62,514 nucleotides of DNA from Prevotella sp. (GCA_017449025.1 JAFSKJ010000021.1:1-62514), one strand, 5' to 3'. Positions 1-8,389 are shown, counted from the first letter of the stretch. Notes: generated by a model from the letters alone, not told the origin. Numbers and translations are program-made.

Positions 1-1
1 C

Positions 2-1621
2 CGTGCCAGGATCTATAGCAAGTCGCTTGTGGAGCAACGTCAGGACTCTGCCATCCTCATCTGCAAGGAACTGCTCGGTCACGACTCCGTGCGCAACGAC
101 GCTGCGGAACAGGAGAATATCCTTGACCTGCTCATTGCAACCAGCCGGGCCAAGCCCGACTACGAGCAATATATACATTGGGCCACTCAAAAGGCCGAAC
201 TCTGTCAGAAACAAGGCCAGGAGACAGAACGCTGGCGCAGCGAGGCCGACGTTGGCTTTGAGATGACGCGTCTGGGACAGGAGAACGAAGGTCTTGCCAA
301 ACTCGACGAAGCCATCAGCCATCTTGATGCTCCTGGCAGCATCGACCGCATGGATGCCTACATCGTTGCCGTGAAGCGTAAGATTAATGCGCTCAACGCC
401 CTGCGCCGCTACGAAGATGTCATTCCATTGGGGCAGCGCATCCTCGACCGGCTGGACCACTTCGAGAGCCATATCAAGGACTATGCCGAGGACAGCTACC
501 GTCTCTCGTGGAAAGATAACCCCAGCGAACGTGACCGCTATCTCGACTTCAGCCGAGCACAGGCATGGGGCTTTATGGCTATAGCGTATAGCCACACCCA
601 GAACCCTCCGAAGGGCGAGGAGAGCCGTTACCTAAGTCTGGCGAAGAAATACCTGGCGCTCTTTGATAACAGCAGCTACGGCAAGACCTTCTCCGCCCGC
701 CGCATGATTTCCCCCGCGCAGATGGCCTTGGGTATGTACGACGAGGCACTGGCCACCTACGATGAACTGGAGCACCGCATGGGTAGCGATACACTCAACG
801 AGAACTATGCCATCATACTGCGTTCCCGTGCCATCGCAGCCCGTGAGAAGAGAAATTTTGCCGAGGCTTTTGGCTACCAGACCCGCTACGCCGACCTCTC
901 GAAAGTACTCAGCGACAGCCTCATGAAGGGCAAGGCTCACGAGTATGCCGCCCGCTACCATGACCAGGAGCAGAAGTTGGAGATAGCACAGATCAATGCC
1001 GAGAACCAGCGCAAGACCATCATCATCTGGGCAGCGGTCATCATCATCATGCTTATTAGCATCTTTGCAACATGGCTCCTTCGCCAGTGGCGTGTCATCC
1101 GTCGCAAGAACCTCGTGTTGGTTGAGCAGATTGGCGAGGCCATTGAATACAAAGAGAAATACGAGGCCATCATGGATGATGGTAAAAAGTCGTCTGACAC
1201 TAAGCGTGGGAAAGCCGTACCTGTAACGCCCACGACACCCGCTATAGAATCCGACCTGCTTTCGCTTGACGACATTTCCGACGACGAGCTATTCCGCCGC
1301 CTACGCCACGCAATCAAACGCGAGCACCTTTACCTCGACCCCAGCCTGGACCGCCAGAAGATCATGGACATCTTCCAATTGTCGAAGCGTCGTGTGGGTG
1401 CAGCCTTCGCCCAAGGTTCAGAATTCAACAGCCTTGCCGATTTCATCCGCGACTGCCGTCTGGAGTATTCCTGTAACCTGCTCGTCACGCGTCCCGATCT
1501 CAGCATCAAGGAGGTTGCCGCCAAGTCTGGCTTCAACTATGCCAGCACCTACAGCGCCGACTTCAAGAACCGCTACACCATGACGCCCAGCAACTACCGC
1601 GAGCTGAAGGCGAAGAAGTAA
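2..1621 (+). CDS. TPR-type sensor with membrane helix and AraC-family DNA-binding domain (5' partial)
   Basis: Probable membrane-bound transcription regulator. The frame is open from base 2, so the start lies outside the window; the GTG at 29 is only the first possible start codon inside it. The visible part has about 325 residues of helical, TPR-like sequence (for example the 'MALGMYDEALATYDELE' stretch). A single transmembrane helix follows (IIIWAAVIIIMLISIFATWL, near residue 330 counted from base 29), then a charged linker, then a C-terminal AraC-type HTH of about 100 residues with the usual second-helix pattern 'SIKEVAAKSGFNYASTYSADFKN'. Membrane-tethered TPR-AraC proteins are common in Bacteroidetes. 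The ligand is unknown. The HTH is paralogous to that of the next gene (2108-2668), which suggests duplication. A gap of almost 500 nt with repeats follows, so the two are probably separate transcripts. Confidence 0.85.
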   Translation, partial: RARIYSKSLVEQRQDSAILICKELLGHDSVRNDAAEQENILDLLIATSRAKPDYEQYIHWATQKAELCQKQGQETERWRSEADVGFEMTRLGQENEGLAKLDEAISHLDAPGSIDRMDAYIVAVKRKINALNALRRYEDVIPLGQRILDRLDHFESHIKDYAEDSYRLSWKDNPSERDRYLDFSRAQAWGFMAIAYSHTQNPPKGEESRYLSLAKKYLALFDNSSYGKTFSARRMISPAQMALGMYDEALATYDELEHRMGSDTLNENYAIILRSRAIAAREKRNFAEAFGYQTRYADLSKVLSDSLMKGKAHEYAARYHDQEQKLEIAQINAENQRKTIIIWAAVIIIMLISIFATWLLRQWRVIRRKNLVLVEQIGEAIEYKEKYEAIMDDGKKSSDTKRGKAVPVTPTTPAIESDLLSLDDISDDELFRRLRHAIKREHLYLDPSLDRQKIMDIFQLSKRRVGAAFAQGSEFNSLADFIRDCRLEYSCNLLVTRPDLSIKEVAAKSGFNYASTYSADFKNRYTMTPSNYRELKAKK

Positions 1622-1700
1622 ATTGAATTATTTCCCGCAAGAAAGGCCGAAGAGGAAATTGATTCAATTTCCACAGATTTTTAGAATGCGCAAACACAAA

Positions 1701-1869
1701 GCCCTGAAAGGGCGTTCAGACCATAGGCAGGGGTAAAACCCCTGCTAAAGTAGCGTGTGGAATAAGCCCTGAAAGGGCGGCAGAATGCTCTGTCACCCCT
1801 CCGGGGTTAGATTTTGCTATTGCTGATAGCAGGGGTGATACCCCTGTGGTCTTACCAGCCCTTCGGGCT
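1701..1869. repeat. REP-like cluster of short palindromes
   Basis: GCCCTGAAAGGGC occurs twice (1701-1713 and 1766-1778). CAGGGG-TAAAA-CCCCTG lies at 1728-1744, CAGGGGT-GAT-ACCCCTG at 1830-1846 and AGCCC-TTC-GGGCT at 1857-1869, the last followed by a T-rich run that could terminate transcription from the upstream gene. Such palindrome clusters are typical intergenic repeats of Bacteroidales; no transposase is nearby. Confidence 0.7.
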
Positions 1870-1929
1870 TCTTTTTCCCTCATAATAGCCACGGCCCTTC
1901 GGTCATGGCTTTTGTTTGTATAAGTGCAA

Positions 1930-1995
1930 GTCTTTTGGATTTGTGTCGATTGTCTTTTGGGTTTGTGTCGGCAGTCTTTTGGATTTGTGTTTTCT
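1930..1995 (+). repeat. Three 22-bp direct repeats upstream of an AraC-family promoter
   Basis: GTCTTTTGG(A/G)TTTGTGT begins at 1930, 1952 and 1974, an exact 22-bp spacing (about two helical turns). The array ends roughly 45 bp upstream of the -33 element at 2039. Position and phasing suit a regulator binding array, possibly for the encoded AraC protein, but this is inference. Confidence 0.65.
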
Positions 1996-2038
1996 CTTAT
2001 GAAGTTGTGCAAAAAGGCTTGTGGAATTGTCACAGCTA

Positions 2039-2069
2039 TTGCGTGTACCTATTTTTATAGGTAACTTTG
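2039..2069 (+). promoter_or_regulatory. Bacteroidetes-type promoter for the AraC-like gene
   Basis: TTG at 2039-2041, a 20-nt spacer, and TAACTTTG at 2062-2069 match the Bacteroidetes primary sigma consensus. It lies downstream of the GTG at 2021, so translation must start later, at ATG 2108. Confidence 0.7.
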
Positions 2070-2107
2070 TAACGAAAGATTTAGCTACTCTAATCAAAAA
2101 AAGACAA

Positions 2108-2668
2108 ATGGAAGTTATACTTTGGATAGTTCTGTTAGGCTTTGCCATTTTGGTGACCGCACTTGTGGTCAGCCTTCACTATCATCGCAAGTATGCCCCC
2201 TTTTTACGCCAGTTGTCGAAGTTGTTGGCTGACAAAGATCTCGCTGGGACAGACAACACTTTAGACAATCCTATTGACAACGCCCAAAAAGAAACAGCAA
2301 AGGAGGATAAGACCGTTGAGGGTTCAGATGGTGAACTGTTCAAGCAGTTGACCGATGCCATCCGCAATGAACATTTGTACACTGTGCAGAAGTTCGGGCG
2401 CACGGAGCTGGTGGAGCGTTTCCACTTGTCGAGCAAGCGCGTCAGTACGGCGTTCTCGATGGCTGGCACATCGGTGCCTGAGTTCATCCGCGAGTGCCGG
2501 TTGGAGCATGCACGGCAGCTGATGGTCGAACGGCCTGACATGTCGCTGGTCGAGATTGCAACGGCCTCGGGCTTCATCCATGCCTCAACGTTCACCGTCG
2601 ATTTCAAGAACAAATATGGCGTCTCGCCCACGAAATACCGCGAGGATATGGCTAATGCAAACCAATAA
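2108..2668 (+). CDS. Membrane-anchored AraC-family regulator
   Basis: A 186-residue protein. Residues 4-27 form one transmembrane helix (VILWIVLLGFAILVTALVV), followed by a polar linker of about 45 residues and a C-terminal AraC-type HTH of about 100 residues with the second helix 'SLVEIATASGFIHASTFTVDFKN'. It has no N-terminal sensor domain, unlike the upstream TPR-AraC protein with which it shares the HTH. ATG 2108 was chosen because a good promoter lies at 2039-2069; the GTG at 2021 lies upstream of that promoter. It heads an apparent operon: its last 14 nt overlap the next small gene. It may need a partner, such as the small membrane protein or the lipoproteins downstream, to sense a signal. 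That role is inferred from context only. Confidence 0.8.
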   Translation: MEVILWIVLLGFAILVTALVVSLHYHRKYAPFLRQLSKLLADKDLAGTDNTLDNPIDNAQKETAKEDKTVEGSDGELFKQLTDAIRNEHLYTVQKFGRTELVERFHLSSKRVSTAFSMAGTSVPEFIRECRLEHARQLMVERPDMSLVEIATASGFIHASTFTVDFKNKYGVSPTKYREDMANANQ

Positions 2669-2936
2669 CGACATCCTGCTGATTCTTATTGTGGTCATCC
2701 TCGTGCTGACTATCATCATCGCCGTGCTGCTGTGGCAGGTTCAGCGGCGCCGCCAGTTGCTGGAACGGCGGCGCGAGGTCATCGAGCGCGAGAATCGCGA
2801 GGCCGAGGCACTAATCAGGGCGCGCGAACAAGGCATCGGCGACGACTTCCCGAAATTCAGCGACATCGAAAGCGAGACAGAACATCCCCAACTCACGATT
2901 CCGTTTGATATAACGAATAAAACTATTGAGATATGA
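2655..2936 (+). CDS. Small single-pass membrane protein with charged helix
   Basis: A 93-residue protein. The N-terminus is short and polar, then residues 7-26 form a strong transmembrane helix (ILLILIVVILVLTIIIAVLL), then a highly charged Arg/Glu helix (about residues 29-60) likely to be a coiled coil, and a short acidic tail. It starts 14 nt before the end of the AraC-like gene and ends with an ATGA overlap with the next gene, so translation is probably coupled. No family was recognised. The design (membrane helix plus charged cytoplasmic coil) suggests a regulatory or scaffold subunit. The next gene begins with a similar membrane-plus-coil segment. Confidence 0.65.
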   Translation: MQTNNDILLILIVVILVLTIIIAVLLWQVQRRRQLLERRREVIERENREAEALIRAREQGIGDDFPKFSDIESETEHPQLTIPFDITNKTIEI

Positions 2937-4189
2937 CAACCGATGTAATGACTTTTGCGATTCTGGCTGTGGCGATGCTGCTGTTCGCCATTGCCTGGAA
3001 TCTTTACGTCCAGTGGCGCACGCAGAGGCGCAGGCTGGATGAATTGGAGCGTGAGGTGGCCGACGCCATCAGCCGCCACATCGAACTGCTGTCTGCCGTT
3101 GCCACGGTGTTGGTGACGAATGGCAGCATTGCTCTCGCCGCCGTGATGATGCTCGCCGCCTGCACGAAGGAGGGCGACACCATCTATGAGTGGGACCCTG
3201 ACGAGCCGAAAGCCAGCACGGCGCCGCTCGTCACCGTGATTTACGGACAGGACGCATTAGGCGACCGCTCGTACAACGACCTCATCTACCAGGGCGTGGA
3301 GGAGGCGGCAGCCAAGTACGGCCTGCGCACCATGCAGCTCTCGCCGACGAGCTACGAGGAGGGCCGCGGCTACCTGCAGAGCATGTTCCAGACGGTGAGT
3401 CAAACTCTGAACGACTCCGTGCGCCGCCTGTTCATCGTCTGCGCGGCGGGCTACGACGACTACATCCGCCAGAACAGCCACCTCTTCGACAGCAATCCCA
3501 ACGCCGACCTGCTCTACTTAGAGACGCCCGAGCCCCTCGCTGCCGGCGGCTCCACGCTCTACCTGCCCTACTACGGGGCGATGTACGAGGCCGGCGCCAT
3601 CCTGCCGGTCATCAACGACCTTGCCACACTCATCGTCTCCAATCCCGAGGATCAGACCGTGGTCGGGGCCGCCAAGGGCTTTACCGACGGCTTCCAGACC
3701 GACTACTACCGCGTGGAGTACGAAGATATGTATATGACGTGGGAGAAGAACCTCAAGACCCTCTATCTGGCCGAGCATACCGGCCAGGGCTACAACATCG
3801 CCGACTCCACGGCCCTGAAAGTGCTCAACGAGTGCGAGGGCACCATCATCCCCATCTGCGGCGGTTCGGGCTACACCATGATGTACCTCTGCGATGTCAC
3901 CTTCAGCAACAGTTATGTGGGCATCGACGTCGAGAAGACTTCCTACTGGTGCCACATGTCGATTCTCAAGCACATCGATCGCGCCGTGGGGCTCTGCATC
4001 GGCCAGTGGCTCTCGCCCGAGGGCATGCCCAAGCATCAGGTCTTGGGACTGAAGGAGGGCTACACCGGCGTGACGCTCAATCTGCAAGACTTTTATTTGG
4101 AACAATATAATAAGTATATCCCCGAGACGCTGCGCCAGCAGATTCACGAGGATGCCGTAAGAAAGGAGGCAGCGTATGAGAAGAAGTAA
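2933..4189 (+). CDS. BMP/PnrA-like substrate-binding lipoprotein with an N-terminal membrane extension
   Basis: A 418-residue protein read from ATG 2933, which overlaps the previous stop (ATGA). Residues 6-25 form a membrane helix and residues 30-50 a charged coil, like the preceding small protein. A second hydrophobic stretch then ends in a lipobox (LAAC, Cys77), followed by acidic residues and a domain resembling basic-membrane-protein/PnrA binding proteins: 'GDRSYNDLIYQGVEEAA' near the start and 'VLGLKEGYTGVTLN' near the end. In that family the domain binds nucleosides or other small ligands outside the cytoplasmic membrane. A lipobox at residue 77 is abnormal. Either translation starts at an internal GTG (3107 or 3113), giving a short signal peptide without positive charges, or two genes have fused. 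No ABC permease or ATPase is nearby, so a sensing role is as likely as transport. Confidence 0.7.
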   Translation: MTTDVMTFAILAVAMLLFAIAWNLYVQWRTQRRRLDELEREVADAISRHIELLSAVATVLVTNGSIALAAVMMLAACTKEGDTIYEWDPDEPKASTAPLVTVIYGQDALGDRSYNDLIYQGVEEAAAKYGLRTMQLSPTSYEEGRGYLQSMFQTVSQTLNDSVRRLFIVCAAGYDDYIRQNSHLFDSNPNADLLYLETPEPLAAGGSTLYLPYYGAMYEAGAILPVINDLATLIVSNPEDQTVVGAAKGFTDGFQTDYYRVEYEDMYMTWEKNLKTLYLAEHTGQGYNIADSTALKVLNECEGTIIPICGGSGYTMMYLCDVTFSNSYVGIDVEKTSYWCHMSILKHIDRAVGLCIGQWLSPEGMPKHQVLGLKEGYTGVTLNLQDFYLEQYNKYIPETLRQQIHEDAVRKEAAYEKK

Positions 4190-6584
4190 GATGGATGATG
4201 GAAGATGGATGATGTGGCTGTTCGCAGCACTATTCACTATGAGTTGTTCACTTTTCACTTCCTGCAAGACGGAAGACGACAAGGTTGTGATCCAGACACA
4301 GCATCAGTGGGTGGAGAAGAAGGTGGCGGTGGTCTATCCGAACCGCAACGCCATGACCAAGGCGCAACTGGAGCGCACCGCCCAGTGGTTCCTCGACAAC
4401 TTCCAGGAGGCGCAGCTCTCCACCGGCGTCTGCGTGCGCCTGAAGCTGGAATGGTACGACGAGCTCACCGCCAACCTCGACGCGCTGAGCACGCAGCTGG
4501 CCAACGACCCTGACGTGGTGGCCATCGTCGGCCCCTTCAACAGCAACAGCCTCGAGGTCTTCGCCGAGGCCTGCCAGCAGACCGAGAAGCCGCTCATCGC
4601 GCCGACCGCCACCAGCGAGGAGATCATCCGCCGCTACGCCGTGCCCACGCAGAGCGGCACGCGCACCGTGCGCCCCTTCCTCTGGTCGCTCACCGAGAGC
4701 GACGTGGCCTTCGCCGAGGTTGTCATGTCGGCCTACGCCACCATGTCCCAGCGCCACAGCTTCATCACCCCCTCGGCCATCGTCTTCTCGCCCGACAACG
4801 TCTATGGCAAGACCTTCTTCGACTGGGCGCCGTTCCAGGCCGAGAACCTCGGTATCGACATTTCCGACAACCTGCAGTACCGCTCTACCGACGAGCTGCT
4901 GCAGCAAATCAAGGCCCATCTCTATACCGGCGAGGGTGACATCTTCACGGCCCTGTACTCCAACTTCTGCGTCATCGAGACCATCGACCAGCTCTGCCAG
5001 GTCACCGCGTGGCGCCGCAAGTGCTACATCGACTTCATGGAGGTCAACGACTGGTTAGGCCTGCCCGACACGACGCCCTACGACGACCCCGCTTACGACA
5101 ATATGGCCGCCGAGATCTCGGCCTATCGCCGCGTCTATTTCGCCCTGAGCGACTTCAGCCAGGAGGAAATCAACGCCCTCACCGAGCGGCAGCGCGCCAT
5201 GCTTCTTCAGTACGAGGGTTTTTCTCCTTACGCCGACCCCACCACGGGTTTCGAGATGAGCTACGAGCGTAAGTTCGGCGTCAAGCCCACCTTCGAGGAG
5301 TGCAAGTTCTACGACGGCCTCCTGCTCGCCGGCCTCGCCTGCCACAAACAGGCAGTGGCCGGAGATTCCGGAGTTTCCGGAGATTCCGAATCGTCCGCGA
5401 ACATCGCCTTCAATCAGGCCATCTACGACCTCACCTTCCCCAACGCCGACGCCAGCCTGAGCGCCACCGTCTGGGACGCCTCTCCCATGGCGCTCTACCT
5501 GCAGTCGCTCGACAAGGGTCAGGTGCCGCAGTTCCGCGGCGCTTCGGGCAATATCGCCTTCGATGCCGAGAGCTGCGCCGCCGCTGCCGGCACCACCTAC
5601 GTCCACTGGCAGATCTACGACGGCCAGGTGAAGTTCCTCCGCTACTTCAGCTCGAAGGGCAACCACCGCACCGGCGAGGCCACCGTGGCCTGGAAATATC
5701 TCTACGACGAGAACGTCGCCCAGCAGCACTTTGCCGAGCAGGCGCAGGACCAGGAGGCCGCCATCGACTACGCGCCGCTCACCGGCCAGTACGCCCTGCT
5801 CGTGCACGCCAGCACCGAGTTCAAGAACTACCGTCACCTCTCCGACGTGCTCAGCGTCTATCAGCAGCTGAAGCGCAGCGGGTTCGACGACGACCATATC
5901 ATCCTCATCGCCGACCGCTCCGTGGCCGACGACCTGAAGAACCCCGAGCCCGGCACCGTGCGCGCCACCATCGACGGCCCCGACCTCATGGCGGGCGCCC
6001 ATATCGACTACGACGCCTCGCAGCTCTCCGCCGTCGAGGTGCTTCGCATCCTCATGGGCCAGCGCAGCGACAAGCTGCCCGTGGTCATCCCGCCCGACGC
6101 CGGCCACAACGTGCTGCTCTACTGGAGCGGTCACGGCCGCAGCCTGAACCACGGCGGCGCCAACGAGTTCCAGTGGCGCGAGAAGCCCCACCACCAGGGT
6201 GTCACCGCCCAGCTGCTGCGCGAGGCCGTCACCACCATGCAGCGCAACCACGGCTTCCGCAAGCTGCTCATCGTGGCCGAGCCCTGCTACGGCGAGTGCG
6301 TGGTCACCGACCTCGACGGCATCCCCGGCGTGCTCGCCATGACGGGTGCCAACGCCCAGGAGCAGTCGTGGGCCGACAACTGGAACCCCTCCGGCTCGTT
6401 CTGGATGAGCGACCGCTTCACGCAGAACTTCGTGACGGCCCTCACCGAGAATCCCGCCATCACCTACCGCGACCTCTACCTCTACTGCGCCCAGCACACC
6501 CTCGGCTCCCACGCCCGCGTGGTCAACGCCGCCCACTTCGGCAACCTCTACCACACCGGCCCCGCAGAGTTCGTGAGGAAGTAG
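4176..6584 (+). CDS. Lipoprotein fusing a substrate-binding domain to a C13 (legumain/GPI8-like) cysteine peptidase domain
   Basis: An 802-residue protein overlapping the BMP-like gene by 14 nt. The signal peptide ends in lipobox LFTSC (Cys30) followed by an acidic stretch, so it is a lipoprotein, possibly surface exposed. About residues 45-520 resemble type-1 periplasmic binding proteins of the branched-chain amino-acid family ('VVAIVGPFNSNSLEVFAEA', 'KPLIAPTATSEE'). About residues 539-790 match peptidase C13: 'NYRHLSDVLSVYQQLKRSGF' with Asn551, then 'NPEPGTV', 'YWSGHG' with His653, and 'VAEPCYGE' with Cys704. These correspond in order and spacing to Asn58, His164 and Cys206 of human PIGK, the GPI transamidase catalytic subunit, so the triad appears intact. 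Ligand-gated proteolysis or transpeptidation is a reasonable hypothesis. Substrate and partner are unknown. Neighbours point to a signalling role. Confidence 0.8.
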   Translation: MRRSKMDDGRWMMWLFAALFTMSCSLFTSCKTEDDKVVIQTQHQWVEKKVAVVYPNRNAMTKAQLERTAQWFLDNFQEAQLSTGVCVRLKLEWYDELTANLDALSTQLANDPDVVAIVGPFNSNSLEVFAEACQQTEKPLIAPTATSEEIIRRYAVPTQSGTRTVRPFLWSLTESDVAFAEVVMSAYATMSQRHSFITPSAIVFSPDNVYGKTFFDWAPFQAENLGIDISDNLQYRSTDELLQQIKAHLYTGEGDIFTALYSNFCVIETIDQLCQVTAWRRKCYIDFMEVNDWLGLPDTTPYDDPAYDNMAAEISAYRRVYFALSDFSQEEINALTERQRAMLLQYEGFSPYADPTTGFEMSYERKFGVKPTFEECKFYDGLLLAGLACHKQAVAGDSGVSGDSESSANIAFNQAIYDLTFPNADASLSATVWDASPMALYLQSLDKGQVPQFRGASGNIAFDAESCAAAAGTTYVHWQIYDGQVKFLRYFSSKGNHRTGEATVAWKYLYDENVAQQHFAEQAQDQEAAIDYAPLTGQYALLVHASTEFKNYRHLSDVLSVYQQLKRSGFDDDHIILIADRSVADDLKNPEPGTVRATIDGPDLMAGAHIDYDASQLSAVEVLRILMGQRSDKLPVVIPPDAGHNVLLYWSGHGRSLNHGGANEFQWREKPHHQGVTAQLLREAVTTMQRNHGFRKLLIVAEPCYGECVVTDLDGIPGVLAMTGANAQEQSWADNWNPSGSFWMSDRFTQNFVTALTENPAITYRDLYLYCAQHTLGSHARVVNAAHFGNLYHTGPAEFVRK

Positions 6585-6686
6585 GAGGTAAAAACGCGCT
6601 CTTTGACATACTGAGACAAACGGATAAAATCTGTAGGATTTGAAATATTTCTCGCCGCGAGGCGACGAATCTCAGGAAAATTGTGT

Positions 6687-6694
6687 ATCTTTGC
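6687..6694 (+). promoter_or_regulatory. -7 promoter element of the AAA/nuclease gene
   Basis: TATCTTTG followed by GCACGCG is a good -7 element. No clear -33 element was seen. It lies about 100 nt before ATG 6797 and inside the longest upstream extension of the frame, arguing against a start before 6797. Confidence 0.55.
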
Positions 6695-6796
6695 ACGCGA
6701 AAGCGTGCGAGACTCGGCGGCGCCTCTGCAATTGGAACTTGTTCCATTGCTCTCGGCTTGCACGAGCCTTGCGGCGTGAAATCATTCTACAACGCG

Positions 6797-8389
6797 ATGG
6801 GTACATATATTAATATAGGTAATGCAGGGTTCCAGCGAGCCAGGAACAGTGAGTATGTGGATAAGTCGATGCTTATCTCTGTGGTGAACAAGACGCTCTT
6901 CACGGAGCGACAGTTCAGTTGCGTGTCGCGTTGCCGCCGTTTCGGCAAGTCAATGGCCGCCAAGATGCTCTACGCCTACTACGACCATTCGTGCGACTCG
7001 CGCCCGCTGTTCGCCGACCTGGCGATAGCTGGCGACCCGACGTTCGAGCAGCACTTGAACAAGTACGCTGCCATCTATCTCGACATGACGAACTTCGTTT
7101 CCCAATATAAGGACGACAGCATCGTGGAGAAGATGGATGCAACGCTGTTGGAAGACGTGAGCAAGGCCTATCCGGACGTGCCAGTGACCGAGAAGGATGG
7201 TCTGATGGACTACCTGCTTCGTGTCAACGAGGCTAAGGAGGAACATTTCGTCTTCATCATCGACGAATGGGATGCCATCTGCCGTGAGTTCAAGCCTGGC
7301 ACGAAAGGTATGGACGACTACCTCAACTGGTTGCGCCGCATGTTCAAGAGCCAGGACGGCATGAGGGTGTTCGCCGGTGTATATATGACGGGCATCCTGC
7401 CTGTCAAGAAGTATAAGACGCAGTCGGCTATGAACAACTTCCAGGAGTACTCGATGGTGTCGCCGCGCAGCATGGATCGCTACTTCGGCTTCACCAAGGA
7501 CGAAGTGCGGATACTGGCCGAAAAGTACGGCATGGACTTCGACGAACTGGAGAAATGGTACGACGGCTACCAGATTGGCGGTCAGTCCTCGATATTCAAT
7601 CCTAACTCGGTGATGCAAGCCCTCGACAGTTTCTGGTGTGATAATTACTGGAACCGCACCGGCGCCGTGGATGCCATAGCTGGCTATATCCGCATGAACT
7701 ACGAGGGGCTGAAGGACGACATTATCCTGATGCTGGCCGGTGGCCGCTGCAAGGTGAATCCTATCGGCTTCAGAAACGACCTGTCGGAAATCTACGACCG
7801 CGACGATGTGCTTACGGTGCTCATCCACCTGGGCTACCTCAGCTACGACCGCGTCAAGAAGGAGTGCTACATCCCCAACTTGGAAGTGAGCTACGAAATG
7901 GAGAGCGCGGTGAAGAGCAACAACTGGGCCGGCGTCGTGACTGCGCTCCAGGATTCGGAAAAGCTGCTGCAGGACACCCTCGACGGTGACGAGGAGGCCG
8001 TGGCCCGTGCCATCGACGCCGCCCACGACGAGAACACCAGCATCCTCTCCTACAACAACGAGAACTCTCTGGCCTGCGTGCTCTCGATAGCCTACTACTA
8101 TGCCCGCAACGACTACGTGATGCACCGTGAGCTGGCAAGCGGAAAAGGCTTCGCCGACATCGTGCTTATCCCGCGCAAGAACGTGGAGTCGCCCGCCATC
8201 GTCGTGGAGCTGAAGTTCCGGCAGGACGCCGATGCCGCCATCGACCAGATCAAGCGTCGGCAGTACCCCGCCAAGGTGGCGCAGTACACCGACAATCTGC
8301 TGCTCGTCGGCATCAACTACGACCGCGACACCAAACAGCACACCTGCCACATCGAGACGTACGACCGCAACGTGCTCACCGCTCAATAG
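6797..8389 (+). CDS. AAA-ATPase-like protein with C-terminal PD-(D/E)XK nuclease-like domain
   Basis: A 530-residue protein of the AAA-ATPase-like / PD-(D/E)XK type common in multiple copies in Bacteroidetes. The N-terminus has a Walker A-like loop 'CRRFGKSMAAK' (around residues 44-54) and a Walker B-like 'FVFIIDEWDA' (around 149-158). The C-terminus has 'GKGFADIVLIP' and 'AIVVELKF' (around 445-475), supplying the D and ExK residues of the nuclease fold. Biological function is not established; roles in defence or mobile-element biology have been suggested for the family. The start at ATG 6797 (MGTYINIGN) fits the family's usual N-terminus, and a promoter -7 element is at 6687. It is monocistronic, with a terminator at 8427. 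The Walker A has Cys at the start of the loop region where Pro is more usual. Confidence 0.85.
   Translation: MGTYINIGNAGFQRARNSEYVDKSMLISVVNKTLFTERQFSCVSRCRRFGKSMAAKMLYAYYDHSCDSRPLFADLAIAGDPTFEQHLNKYAAIYLDMTNFVSQYKDDSIVEKMDATLLEDVSKAYPDVPVTEKDGLMDYLLRVNEAKEEHFVFIIDEWDAICREFKPGTKGMDDYLNWLRRMFKSQDGMRVFAGVYMTGILPVKKYKTQSAMNNFQEYSMVSPRSMDRYFGFTKDEVRILAEKYGMDFDELEKWYDGYQIGGQSSIFNPNSVMQALDSFWCDNYWNRTGAVDAIAGYIRMNYEGLKDDIILMLAGGRCKVNPIGFRNDLSEIYDRDDVLTVLIHLGYLSYDRVKKECYIPNLEVSYEMESAVKSNNWAGVVTALQDSEKLLQDTLDGDEEAVARAIDAAHDENTSILSYNNENSLACVLSIAYYYARNDYVMHRELASGKGFADIVLIPRKNVESPAIVVELKFRQDADAAIDQIKRRQYPAKVAQYTDNLLLVGINYDRDTKQHTCHIETYDRNVLTAQ

Larger units (their letters stand above)
1622..2107. other. 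Repeat-rich intergenic region
   Basis: There is no gene in this stretch. The left half is packed with short palindromes (1701-1869), the middle has three 22-bp direct repeats (1930-1995), and the right end has a promoter for the AraC-like gene (2039-2069). Short frames on either strand simply translate the repeats. Confidence 0.7.

Noticed and set aside
2021-2107. Upstream GTG start for the AraC-like gene
   Set aside because: The promoter at 2039-2069 lies downstream of this GTG, and the extra residues do not resemble a signal or sensor.
5055-6554. Long antisense frame opposite the C13 fusion gene (about 500 codons, Val/Gly/Ala-rich)
   Set aside because: High-GC codon use leaves the opposite strand open. 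No start context or motifs. Similar frames opposite 6950-8545, 10918-12534 and 23800-25536 were rejected for the same reason.
6597-6625. CTCTTTGACATACTGAGACAAAC resembling an rRNA boxA (read in part)
   Set aside because: It is short, no rRNA follows, and a protein gene with its own -7 element comes next.
6683-6796. A 38-codon N-terminal extension of the AAA/nuclease protein
   Set aside because: It overlaps the -7 element at 6687-6694, and the family N-terminus fits ATG 6797.
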